A program made the translations under genes and the position numbers. The notes below the pieces were generated by a model, which made no database searches, was not told the DNA's origin, and saw only the letters and a list, made by a program, of their open reading frames with translations. From assembly GCA_027575765.1 (NCBI GenBank), contig JANBPT010000104.1:1-64000 (forward strand): a DNA stretch of 64,000 nucleotides, given 5' to 3'. Shown here in pieces: positions 11,514 to 22,800 of the stretch. Each line of letters begins with the position of its first letter. The stretch's first letter is position 1. Source of the DNA: Tieghemiomyces parasiticus. Lineage: Eukaryota > Kickxellomycota > Dimargaritomycetes > Dimargaritales > Dimargaritaceae.

Positions 11514-12302
11514 CCGAATCAGTGGCAACAGGTGGTGCTGCAAGGCCCACCCTCTACACTGGCGATGGTAGCAGCCGGTAGACGCCTAACATTACGCTAC
11601 GGTGGTATATTTCAAAAGATAACAGGTACATCAGCCAGTAATAAATATGCTCGGATCTCTAATAGCTGTCTGTGTTGTCGTAGGGAAAACTACCCTATAG
11701 GAAACTAAGGCTAATAGCCAACGAACCAAAGACTAATAAACGAAAAGACTTACAAACTAATTGCAGAATGACGAGAACGGTTGTGTGTGGGTAATAAGCT
11801 ATCATTTATTGAGCAGCGACCCGGAGGGTCTCTTATATCGAAGGATGCCGGACATCCTTCGTAACAGCTACGGCTTGGGTTAGGGGAGAGCTCAAGGACG
11901 ATAGTGCGAGGGGGGGGGGGGGCTGGCGCCAAGGCGGAATAGGAAAGTAGCTGGCAAGCTGCCGCATCAGCTAAGAGTAATGAAACTGATGGAACGTAAG
12001 ACCTAAAATAATAGAGGCGGAACTACTTGTCAAGAAGAAGGCAACGTCCAACAGATTCGGAAGGTTTGGCGTCGCTGGGAAAGCATAATGTGTATGTCGA
12101 ATGAAGAAGATAGGCATAGAAAGAGGCGGAGATGCCACAACTGCCCGGATCAGTAATTTAGGGCGTGACAATCAAATTCATCAATAAACTAGAACGATAA
12201 TTTCCAATTGTCACGCACTTGGAAAGTTTATCAAGTAATTGTTCACATGGGTTACTTAAGGGGCCATAACGAGGCAGGCGGTCAACTGCAATGCAAATTG
12301 CG
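11514..12302. other. intergenic DNA upstream of Zuotin, downstream of MutY gene
   Basis: No gene seen. Largely purine-rich on the plus strand, as expected for the far upstream region of the minus-strand Zuotin gene. Contains an uninterrupted G13 run at 11910-11922. Confidence 0.45.
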
Positions 12303-14452
12303 CTACATAGGGCCGGATAAGTCCACAGAAGCAAGGAAGTTTGCGACGGGCTGCCGGACCGCCTGGAGTACCTTAACCATGGCAGTGGACAGGGCCAAAC
12401 TATCAATTTGTGCGGGTGCCACCCACTGGTACTCACGTCTCATGACTGCTAGCATGGCTTCCCGTGCCCATTTGCTAGATGGCGGCAGCCACGCGGCCAA
12501 CTCGTCCGATTCCCGGTGTCCATGATTGTTTAAATGATCCCAAACAAGGCCGTCCACCTCCATACGCAAGTGAACTGGCCGGTAGTGCATGTGGATATGG
12601 GTAAAAATGTGGCGGACCGTGTCAAGTACCCGGACCTGGACGCGGGTTGCATCGCTGAGCTTGTAAGTAGACCCAAAGTAGTGGTAGAAAAGCGTGCTTA
12701 AAACCACGGGGGCAGCGCCGTGAGTATGTTGGCGGAGTGCTTTGGCTTCCTTACGCGCAAGGGGGAACGGTTGGTCACTCGTTTGATCCAGGTCGCTCGG
12801 TCCACTGCATGCTGCTGTACCTGCCGGAACCGATATGGTTACGGGCTCCCATAGATTGGCCAGGAGGCCTGGCGGGGCATTTAAGCGGGTGACATAGCAT
12901 CGAGGTTAGTAGCTAGACGCAACGTTTAGTCGTTACCGAATGTCGCTTGTGGCCGACAAATGGGTAAGTTCTTATTGGGCGAAGAGTACATTAGAGCCAC
13001 CGGCTTACCTGTCATGGGCCGCTTGGTAAACAGTAAACGGGTGTCCTGGTCCTTGGACGCCGAGCCAGCCTTGGCTACTTCAATGATATACACGGTGGTT
13101 TCTGCAATGGGTACAATTGGAAAGATTGATTGGACGCGTTGCCCTCAGGGTAAATCATTATGGCAGGTCCTGGAGAAGTAGATCACGGTCTTTTCCTGGC
13201 AAGTTCACCAGCGTTCCTAGGCTCGATAAGATTTCATCCACAGTAGATCCATCAACCGCTCGCACTTACCTTCTTGTCGGGCCACCTTCTTGGCTGGTTT
13301 CTGCGGATAATGGGACATGTTGGGCCACAGCTGGGGGCCCGCTGGGAAGGTACATAGGCCGCAGTCTTCGATATCTGGCACATCCCGGCGCCGTTTCCCC
13401 GCGAGCTCCCAGTATCGGGGCTTGTCGTGGAGCTGGGTGTAGGCGTGACAGAATTCCACCAAGGGGCAAGTCTCACACTTGGGCTTCGTCGGGGTGCATA
13501 CCGTGGCGCCCAGTTCCATGAGGGCCTGGTTCCAATGGCCGGGTGCAGACTGGTGGAGTAGTTCCGCGGCGGTATCCCAGGTCCACCGCACGCCGCTGGC
13601 CTTAGTGACGTCGCCACCCCAGGCGCGCAACCGGGTCAACACGCGGACGACGTTGCCATCCACGAGCGGCTCAGGGCGGCCAAAGGCAATACTGGCGACG
13701 GCCCCGGCCGTGTATCGACCCACACCGGGGACCGCCTTCATGAGCGTGGCGGCGTCGCGTGGTAAGGATCCACTGTTCTCTTTGACAAGGAAAGTAGCCC
13801 CCTCGTGGAGTCGTTTGGCCCGAGAGTAGTATCCTAGGCCGGCCCATAGCTGATAGACTCGGTCGAGTGGGGCGGCCGCAAGGGCCTGGACAGTAGGGAA
13901 CTCGATCATCCAGCGGCGGTAATACTCGCGTACGGTAGCCACCTGCGTCTGTTGTAGCATTATCTCGCTTACCCATACCTCGTACCCCCGCTGGTCGAGA
14001 TCGACAGCTGCCGGTTCGGAGTCGTGGTCTGGTCGGTACGGGATACGCCAGGGCATGGCGCGCTGGTGGGTGACGTACCAGCCCAATAGAGCAGCGTGCA
14101 CGCCTCGGAGCTCCGCTGCGTCGGTGAACTGGTGCATATTGATGGGTAGGCGGCACTGTCCCAGTGAAGGCTCGATCGTCCTGACGGCACCGTCCCCCAA
14201 AGGGAACCCATCGTCCGAGGATGCTGGTCGGCTCCGGCAGAGTTTCCGCGTTAGAGGCTGGCCATCACCGACTATTCGTACTGCCCCAGCCTTGCGCGGT
14301 CGTGTAGGGCGGGCGGATTTGATGGCTTTGGGGCTGACCCACTCGTGGTCTAACTCGCTCGCCGAATCCGCCAGGTTTGCCGTCAGCTGGACCGGAACCT
14401 CACGGGCGCGGCGGGGAGGATTGCGTCGTAGCGGAGTGGTAGTCATGGCCAT
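12303..14452 (-). CDS. MYH1: adenine DNA glycosylase (MutY/MUTYH homologue), three exons
   Basis: Removes adenine mispaired with 8-oxoguanine in base excision repair, acting in nucleus and/or mitochondria. Exons are 14452-13270, 13101-13009 and 12868-12303. Introns run 13269-13102 (donor GTAAGT, acceptor TTGCAG) and 13008-12869 (donor GTAAGC, branch CTACTAAC, acceptor CGCCAG). The joined frame stays open for 613 residues. The glycosylase core has the catalytic Glu163 in SEIMLQQTQ, the helix-hairpin-helix VPGVGRYTAGA and catalytic Asp265 in LVDGNVVRVL. The [4Fe-4S] cysteines are 319, 326, 329 and 335 (C-x6-C-x2-C-x5-C). Exon 2 and exon 3 carry the Nudix-like 8-oxoG recognition domain (TVYIIEV, TKRPMTGLLANLWE, then RHIFTHIHMHYRPVHL). 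The first 110 residues are basic and could hold a targeting signal. Exon phases (1 and 1) match exactly, which supports the model. Confidence 0.92.
12869..13008 (-). other. intron 2 of the MutY homologue
   Basis: 140 nt, GTAAGC donor at 13008, branch-point consensus CTACTAAC near 12902-12916 and CAG acceptor ending at 12869. Splicing rebuilds the GGC codon of the GLLANLWE motif. Confidence 0.88.
13102..13269 (-). other. intron 1 of the MutY homologue
   Basis: 168 nt, GTAAGT donor at 13269 and CAG acceptor ending at 13102. Splicing joins codon GAA across the junction (phase 1), continuing into TTVYIIEV of the Nudix-like domain. Confidence 0.85.
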
Positions 14453-17400
14453 GTGAGGTGGGCAAGGATCCTGTAGTTGAATCGAAGGGAGTCAAAGAGG
14501 TTGGCGAATGCTGCTGCTGACGAGCCACCTGAAGTGGTGTGCTTCGCAGTGGATGTCGATGGTTCCTGGAGTAGGCGAGTCGGTTAGCTTGAAGGGCTTG
14601 TTTGCGTAGATCGTGACTGGCCACCACGTCTTGTTACTGTACAATCCCCTTTCAAAACAGGAGTAAATAGGCACGCTCATGTCAACGGTTCCTTCGGTGA
14701 CGCCACTCCCCTTCGATGCGTTTGGGGGTCCACTATTTCCGCACGCAACATCCAATTCTACTCAATATTGACTGTTACGGGGCGTCTACAAGACCGGAGG
14801 GGGGATCAGTACGAAAGGCATTCCTTGGAAGCAAGTTTATATGGCAGCCATGGAGGACACATGCGTCACTACAGTACATCATTTATTGACGCAGCGTTAG
14901 CATGTGCGGACGGCACTATGAAGGTTGATCTTGTTGGCTGATACGTGTATATTTTGCCGATTTGGGCCATGGTGATGATACCGCTCTGGGGTGTAAGAAG
15001 CCAGAATCTGGGTTGTTGAATTGAGACATCGATTTCGATACCAACTGTCAAGTCAGCTAGTTGAAATCATTCATGACCAGCCTTCGCCGACTAGTCGAAT
15101 ATACAGCATGGTTTTGGAAGGTGTGTAAACCTCTTGGCATCAACCGATGGGCGCCGAGAAGCCGCTTTGGATCGTTTCTATCGGCCAATACACCCCGGGC
15201 TCACCCCTCAGCCCGGGTCTACCTTGGCATGAATCCCTCAGCCGCTATTGTGGACCTAAGGGTCCAACAACTACATCTCCGGTACACCGCGATATGGAAT
15301 GCGTTACGGAACTCGCTTCACCCGAATTCGCCCTCCTTACCTGAGGTCGAATGGCCGGAGTGACTGCCGCCGCAGGCCCACCAGTGGTAGTGTCTTCACC
15401 GTCTTAACTATCATTAGGCGTGGCAACTATCTCGTTGGCCCCGCTACGCCATGACCAACTGGTGAACCAAATGATACCAATGCCGGGCATCCCGGCCAAG
15501 GGGATACCGAACAGGACCCGTATTACGGTCACCCAACCGTTGTGCGGGGCTCGGACGGGGCACGGGCTGACCGGGACCTTCTGCTTTATCTATCTTGGCG
15601 TGCAGCCCTTTACATCCCCCACCGCCCGCTTTGCATTGTCCTTCTGCTTCTCTTTTGTTCGCGCTTTCTCCGTCTTTGCTCGTCCCTGGCCCGCCACATT
15701 GGCAGTACCACTAGGGAATTGCTCCCACCAGAGCTCGCCGCCCCGCCCCTTGATATCCATCCATTTTATGACCCTTGGGACTGTCGGTTACTTGACCACC
15801 ACATCATGCTCTTTGTAAATTGGACACTTCCCAGCTGAACTGGTCAGCGTATCCACTCTGACATGCTGACCAGCTTCTCCAACTATGAAGGGCATCGATT
15901 CACACCAGATAGTGAAAAGAGTGAAGTGAAGGACGGTATGGATCGACCTCACCGATGCGCTGACCTGACCCGGTCGCTATGTACCGCGAATGCAAATCTC
16001 TAGGCGATGGCGGAGCGGGGGGGCGTTGTGGGAAACGTGTAGCGGGTGTGGTTCGGGGCTGTCCCAGGCGCTCCATCCATTCAGGTTGTGGCCCGACCCA
16101 GCAGCCTGCAGCCACATGTTTGCGTAGAATAGGAACAGGCCGGCCAAACCGTTGGATTTGCAAGCGCACATGCCTCCTTGGGTGTATATGCCGACCGGCC
16201 GGCGGGAAGCTATTAGGATGTCCCCTCTTTGCCCCTTCATCTCTCCTATGGGGGCCCGTTCTTTTGGCTTCGGAGGTGGCCAGTTGGTTATTGGCCCGCT
16301 ACCTGAGCGGCATATATTACCCCGCGACTCCGCACTTTCTCTACCCTCTCTCCGCCCGCTTATGGCACATCCTAATTTTTTATCTGGTCGCTTTATGTAT
16401 CCACTTCTCGTCGGCCCATTTGCATTTATTACCAGTTCATTTGCCTTGAGACGCTCTAGGCCCATTTCCATAGCCTTGCCACTGCCTGAAGCCAAACCCC
16501 ATGTAATATTAGCCCTTCGCTAGTCGGACCGCATCTGATCCCCCGTCGCCACCTAGACGCCGCTGTAACACCTGTAAGGTCCGCCTGACATCCCCCCCCT
16601 CCCTTCACACTTTGCGCCACGTTGAAACTCGGCCAACTTGTACCTTGGCATCGTCTGATACACCCCCAACTCCTTTGGCACGCGCTATTTCGGGTCCTTG
16701 CCCTGTCAACGACTTGTTGGCAGTTGGGTAGAGGTGTTTTCCCATATTATAATTTGCTCACCTTGACGCTGTTTCACCCTTCCTGTCTATATTTCCTGAC
16801 TAGCCTTCCGTTAACGCCGCCGTGGTCGCTATCCAGTAAGCCATATTCTATGGCCCACCCCGCCCTTGCCCGGCTTTCCTTCTTAACCCCGCCCACTGCC
16901 TAGATGGCATACTGCTCCGCCCCACGTCAGACCGAGTAATTCACCTCGATTGACCACCGTCATCAGAAAGAGGCTTGTATGTCGACGCATATTATACTTC
17001 GTTTTTAGAATACTGTCTAGCGTCTCCGCCCATGGCCGCCGCCTTTGGTCCTCGCATTGAGCCATTACATGTACCAAATACCTTGTGTCGCTCCCAGTTA
17101 GTCGATCGCTGATCACAGCCGCTCTAGATATACGTCAAATTCCGCATCGCATCGACACCTAGTGTTAAATTAATTGGTATTGCTGACATCCCCCATCTCC
17201 GTGACGTGGGAGCTGCATCAGCCGTGCTATCATTCAATACATCGCCTTTACCCCCTGAGACGGATATCCCCGCGACTCTACCCTCGGAACGCAGGGTTCA
17301 CCATCCCCTTTCATAGCCCACACTGTCTATTTAAGGTTAACCGTAAGTCCTACGCATCCAATCGTCCCTCCTTCCCCCATTCAACTGTATTCACACCCAG

Positions 17401-18216
17401 GGAGATGCTCATCCTTAAGTGCAGCTAACTCTTTTCTTCGCCTAATTAAAGGGCAGGCGTCTAGCTCAATCCCCGCCTTGTTTGTCCAACTTGCCATATC
17501 CGCCCCCCTTTTTTTCCTGGCACATCCCTTTCCCTTTCCTATGCCGCTGGTGTGTAACCCTACCGTGGCTCCGACGCTTTTGACACAGTACGGTATGGTT
17601 CGATTTTGCTGTCGTCAAGAGCCAGCCTTTCCTAGGGGTGGGGTTTTTGACCCACCCACAGTCGGTGCAGCAGAAGACGAGACGGACCCTGTGGCCTAGA
17701 TGCCTTTGTGTACTCACTCAGCGACCTTTGTCCCACGTCTGGTCACCTACTTGGCCATCTACGCTCGACCGCTCACCCTTCCACTTTGTGCTGGTTGTGA
17801 TTTCAAAGTGGAGAGGATGAGAGGTAGCGGGTGTATGGGGTAGGCTGCTTCCACAGACTATGTCTTTGGCCGCCCCCGCCTGGCATTATTGTTATATTCT
17901 CCGTGTTGTATTTATACCAGACAACCAGGCACTCGTCTGCTCTGTAAACACGGTCGAGATGACAGTATTTGGTCCTGGATGATACTCCCCACATTCACAC
18001 CTACCTGACAGACCCCTTCCATTTTTCATTCCCCCTACTTGTGTACATGCACTACTATTCCATAACACCCCCACACCCTCACTAACCTAGGACAGCCGAT
18101 CCCGGCAGGGTCACTCCCCTGAAACCCCACATTGCCTTTTACCCTGCATCCCCTTTAGAACTGTCTCCATTACCCCCCCTCCTACCAGTCTACCCAACTG
18201 ACCTCATCCGAACAAG
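14453..18216. other. 3.8 kb gene-poor region with coding-like patches
   Basis: No gene is firmly supported. Two minus-strand stretches have GC-rich third positions and may be exons or gene debris: about 14500-14755, and about 15405-15585, the latter encoding a hydrophobic segment containing VIRVLFGIPLAGMPGIG and ending at a TAA. The plus strand over the second patch also stays open (15420-15818), so strand assignment is not safe. From about 15600 to 18200 the plus strand is strikingly pyrimidine-rich, probably promoter and leader of the membrane-protein gene at 18217, although that is unusually long. Confidence 0.4.
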
Positions 18217-19056
18217 ATGGGCGCCTACCACTACTTTCGGTTAGACAATTTCGAGGCCGACCGGTTCGTGACCTCCAACTTGGTTGCGCCGCGAACGATG
18301 TTCTTCATCCGCCTAATCCTGGCACTATACTCGGTGGCCGTCCTCGTTGTCATGTTCGTGGCCAACGAAGAGCGGTTCTTCAACTACATGACCTGTTGGT
18401 CCTTCTTCGGGCTCACCATCTATCTGTGTCTCGCCACCTACCTTTCCGGACGGTACTCATTCGGTATCCACCGGTACACACCTGAGGCCAACCCGCTGGC
18501 CACCGCGTCCGTGGCCACCCAAGCCGCCTACTGGTTCTTGTACGAGACCTTCGCTACCTACCACCTTCTCGTTCCCGTCGTATACTGGTCTGTCCTCTAC
18601 AGCAGCTTCGCTGACCAACCAATCATCCAGATCCTGGCCAGTATTGGCCCGCACGCCACTGATTTTGGCATCCTGGTCATCGAGGTCTTGTTCAACCGAC
18701 AACAGATGCAGTTAAGTCACTGGTGTATCCCCATTATCGTCCTGGCCTTCTACCTCGGTCTGGCCTACCTCGTCTGGGGTGTCCAGCAGATTTTCATCTA
18801 CCCGTTTCTCAACTTTAACAAGCTGCACGGCTGGGTCGCCCTCATCATCACCGGAATCGCCTTGGGCACGCTGATCATATTTACGGTCATGTACTTCGTA
18901 CATCGCGTGCGCGACTACCTGCTACGTCGCCGGCGCGCCATCGTCGTCATCCGGGAGAAAACCGATGGCCAGTATATCGACGCCGAGCCCGCGACCATGC
19001 TACCTTATCACCCACATAACTCAGCCCCACACCCCTGCGCTACCCGCATTGTGTAG
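18217..19056 (+). CDS. multi-pass membrane protein, rolling-stone / FAR-17a-AIG1-like
   Basis: 279 residues from the ATG at 18217, intronless. About six hydrophobic segments can be seen, near residues 25-48, 60-82, 105-130, 142-160, 170-200 and 205-235, followed by a basic tail (DYLLRRRR). The order YWSVLYSS, then HATDFGILVIEVLF, HWCIPIIVLAFYLGLAYLVW and IYPFLNF resembles the shared layout of rolling-stone and FAR-17a/AIG1 proteins. Those are membrane proteins, some of which hydrolyse fatty-acid esters of hydroxy fatty acids through Thr and His residues. The His near 147 and the nearby polar residues are compatible with that, but the active site cannot be assigned by eye. The function is therefore tentative. 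Confidence 0.6.
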   Translation: MGAYHYFRLDNFEADRFVTSNLVAPRTMFFIRLILALYSVAVLVVMFVANEERFFNYMTCWSFFGLTIYLCLATYLSGRYSFGIHRYTPEANPLATASVATQAAYWFLYETFATYHLLVPVVYWSVLYSSFADQPIIQILASIGPHATDFGILVIEVLFNRQQMQLSHWCIPIIVLAFYLGLAYLVWGVQQIFIYPFLNFNKLHGWVALIITGIALGTLIIFTVMYFVHRVRDYLLRRRRAIVVIREKTDGQYIDAEPATMLPYHPHNSAPHPCATRIV

Positions 19057-19869
19057 TATCTGTATATTTTAAATTCTACCCTTGTCCAGGCGGTCCAACT
19101 CATCATTTCCAATTAAATTCTCTTCCACCTACTCCTGTCGGCCTGCTTCCAAGTGGTGGTAACGTGTATGCACATTCTCTTCACTGACGAGGGTATCGAG
19201 ATTAGATATTAGATTTAAAAACATCAAGGCTCGGTTGAATACTATGCCGGGGTGAGACAGGGTATATAGCCATACCTAATGGTCCTTGGCTGGCGATGGT
19301 CTGGTATACCCTAGAGGTATTGTATTTTTTGTTTGTCGGGGTGTTAACGTATCTTGTAAACGTAACGCCGCTCAAGAAAGTGGAATCCAGCGGTGAGCGG
19401 CGGATAAAGTGTAGGTAGCTAGGAGATTTGCAGCGACTAGACGTGAACCTAGATTGGCCGGAAGTTAATGGCTCTATCATTACCATTCCATGTTCTTTAC
19501 CTTAAATGATGGTCGCGCCAATTCAGTCAACCACATCATCACTCACCATTTTGACTGGCTTGTCTCATTCACCCTTGCCGCTGAAAGCCGCGTCTGTATC
19601 GGCCCGTTAACTCATTGCGGTGATTTTTTAATTTTTCATCATCTTAGGTATAATGTGTATTAGCCTCTTTGCAGCTTGCCAAACTTCGTGTGTCAGACCT
19701 TAGAGCTCGTCAGTTGTTAACCAACTCCCCGCTTCAGGTAATAAGATGACTGCAGTTTATTCTAATATAAGGCTACGTAGGCGATCTATAAATTATAGTG
19801 CTGCTAATAATATGAACTAGCCCTGAAGAAAAAAGTATATATCGGAGTCCCTAGTGGGGTTCGGTGGGC
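19057..19869. other. intergenic DNA between convergent genes
   Basis: Separates the 3' end of the membrane-protein gene from the 3' end of the synthetase. AT-rich pieces (for example around 19620-19640 and 19750-19830) may hold polyadenylation signals. No coding sequence seen. Confidence 0.5.
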
Positions 19870-22800
19870 CTAGATCTGTGAGACAACTTCCAACAGCCCC
19901 CGGTGCCAGTTATCGAGCACACGGGCGGCGGTGGTCGGTGGGACGCGAGTGAGATCGCAATCGACAGTGAGGTGTAGCTGGCCATCGAGGGACCGGGCGC
20001 CGACGTTAACGGGATACATGGAGCCAATCCCGGCCCGAACCTCGGCCAATGATTCTACCATATCCGGCATAGTTTGGAAGAGCTGGTCCACCTGGAAGGT
20101 GGTACTATCAGCGACGGAGGCGGTCAACAAACCCGTGTCAGCAAGGTAGGTGAAGGACACCTGTGGTGAAATGTCGAACGGCTGCCGCTGCGCTGGGTCG
20201 GCAAATTCGCGCAAATTTTTGACGAGCATGAGACGCTGTCCGTTGTCTATGCCAGTAGCCAGTGCCGGCCGCACATTGTTTAAGGTGTCCGTCAGATTTG
20301 CCGGTCCAGGTGAGGTGACGACAACGGGAACCTGATGGGCAAAAAACCCGAGGGTACGAGAGACATCCACGTCTCCGCCGTCAAAAGATTGGCGTCCGTG
20401 CGTCACGAATGCTAGGCCCAGGGTGTCCAGGCGGAACTCGACCTTAAATGCCACGTGCAGGGCAGTCACGAGCAGTTCCAAGGGTGTGGCCCTCCAGCGG
20501 CCGGTGGCCACGGTCAGTAGCTTGTGCGTACTTGCCTGGTCCAAGACAACGGTGCATACATTAATCGTTGAACCCGTATCCAGATAGCCCGGTAACGGAA
20601 CGACGGGGGGTGGTAATTTGGGAAGCGATGCCGGGGTATCGATCTGGGTCAGGTCCATGCGCTGGGCCGCGTGATAGAGGTAGTCGGCCCAGTCCAGGTA
20701 CGGGGTCGTGGTCGGCTCGAGCGGTTGGCCAGTCAGCAACTGGGCGAGGTCGGTAGTGAAGACCGACACCGAGACGTAGTCCGTCAGCAAATGGTGGACG
20801 CAGTGGAAGAAGTACTGTTCGACGCCAAGGTCAAATACGTGAAACTCAGCGAGGGGACCGTCCTGGATGTGGAGGCGGCTGGCTACCAGCGGCAATACCG
20901 CCTGTATGGCGTCCACGTTGGGCAAGCGGTGGAAGGCAAAACGATAATGACGGTCAGAGGCCTGACTGTCGATAGTATAAGTCATGTCGCCATTTGGCGG
21001 GCAGGTGTGGAAGCGTGCGCGAAGCATTGGGTGGCGTAAGGCCATCTGCGCAAGGGCCGTGCGCCAGCGCTCCGGGCTAAAGCGGTGGCCCATTTTGTAC
21101 ACGACCGGGGTGATGAAAAGATGGGGGTTGGCCAGTGACAAGGCGAAGAATTGCTTCTGGGCAGGGGTAAGGCGGGCCACAGTCGATTTCGGAATTAGGA
21201 TATCTGACGACGCACCAGGTCCCTGGGCGGCAGAGAGGGGCCGAGCCCGGAGGGCCAAGGTACGCAGGGTGCGGTCTCGCGTTATGTCGGATATTTGGAG
21301 GTCAAAGCCCTGGCGCTTATACCGAGACACGAGCTGGATGGCAGACAGTGAGTTGCCACCTAGTTGGTAGTAGGTGGTATCCGGGGAAATGGTACTGGGC
21401 TCTAGGCGCAGAGTCTCGGCCACGCACTCAACGAGCTGACGCTCGACTGGTGACATTTCTCCTTGCTGGATGTAAGACCTCGTAAACTCGAAAACCGGTA
21501 GGGCCTTACGGTCGACCTTACCCACGCGAGTCAACGGGAAGTTGTCAAGTGCCACTAGACCAGTAGGGACCATGTAGTAGGGAAGTTTGGCACGCACGGC
21601 GCCAAGGACCTGTTCGATCGGAACGGTCCGTGGAGTAACGTACCCCACAAGGTGAGTGTCCTGTACAATAACGCAGGCTTGGGTAACCGCTGGGTGGGCC
21701 ACCAGGGTCTCTTCGACTTCGCCTAATTCGATGCGGAAGCCACGCACCTTAACCTGGTTATCCCGACGGCCCAAGCACTCAATCTGGCCGTCAGGAAGCC
21801 ATCGGGCCAGGTCGCCCGTGTGGTACAGGCGCTCGCCTGTGACCGGCCACGTAATAAACTTCTCCGCGGTAAGGTCAGGGCGGTTCAAGTAGCCGCGGGC
21901 CAGGCCTCGGCCGCCCAAGTACAAGATGCCGGGTACGCCGACGGGTACAGGGCGAAGGTGCTCATCGAGAATTAGACACACTGCATTGGGGATAGGTCGA
22001 CCGATGCTGGGCGCAGCTCCAGGCTGGACAGTCGCGTAGGTAATCATCAAGGTGGCTTCGGTGGGTCCGTACACGTTGCGGAAGTGAACGTGTGAGACCC
22101 ACTTATCGGCGAGGGCCTGCGGGACCGGCTCCCCGCCCACCATAACGGAGACCAGGTTGGGATAATCTTCCGGTTCCAGTTGGGCCAGGAGCGACGGCAT
22201 ACACGTGATGTGGGTGGACTGACGAATGGCCCCCGGGATATCGTCGCGGCAGACCAGGAGCGTTCCGCCAAAGGAGAGAACGAGCCAAATATCCTTGAGC
22301 GATCCGTCAAAGGCCGGCGAGAATAGAGTAGGGACAACGGCGCCGGCCATGATGTATTCCGATCGGCCGTAACCGTACAGGAAGTTGGCCAGGGCGGCGT
22401 GCTCAACCATGACACCTTTCGGAATACCCGTGGATCCCGAGGTGTAAACCACGTAAGCCAGGTCGTGCGGGTCAGGGGTGTAGCCACTACGCTCAACCAC
22501 GGACTCGGACACAAGCAGGGCATCCACATCGATGTTAATGGTGGGGAGCAGGTCCTTGCCTTCGCCATCGCCCGTCATACCGGATCTCCCCATCAGTACC
22601 GCCTGGCAGTTGGCATCCTTAAGGATGAATTGCCGGCGCTCCATCGGGTAGTCCGGGCAAATCACGACGAAGGCCGAGCCAGTTTTCCAGATGGCTAGCT
22701 GACCCACCACGAGCTCGGCGGACCGGTCAGCCACTAGGCCCACGATTGTACCGGGCCGGCAGGGGCCAGTTGCCGTGAGAATGGCAGCGAGGCGATCTGA

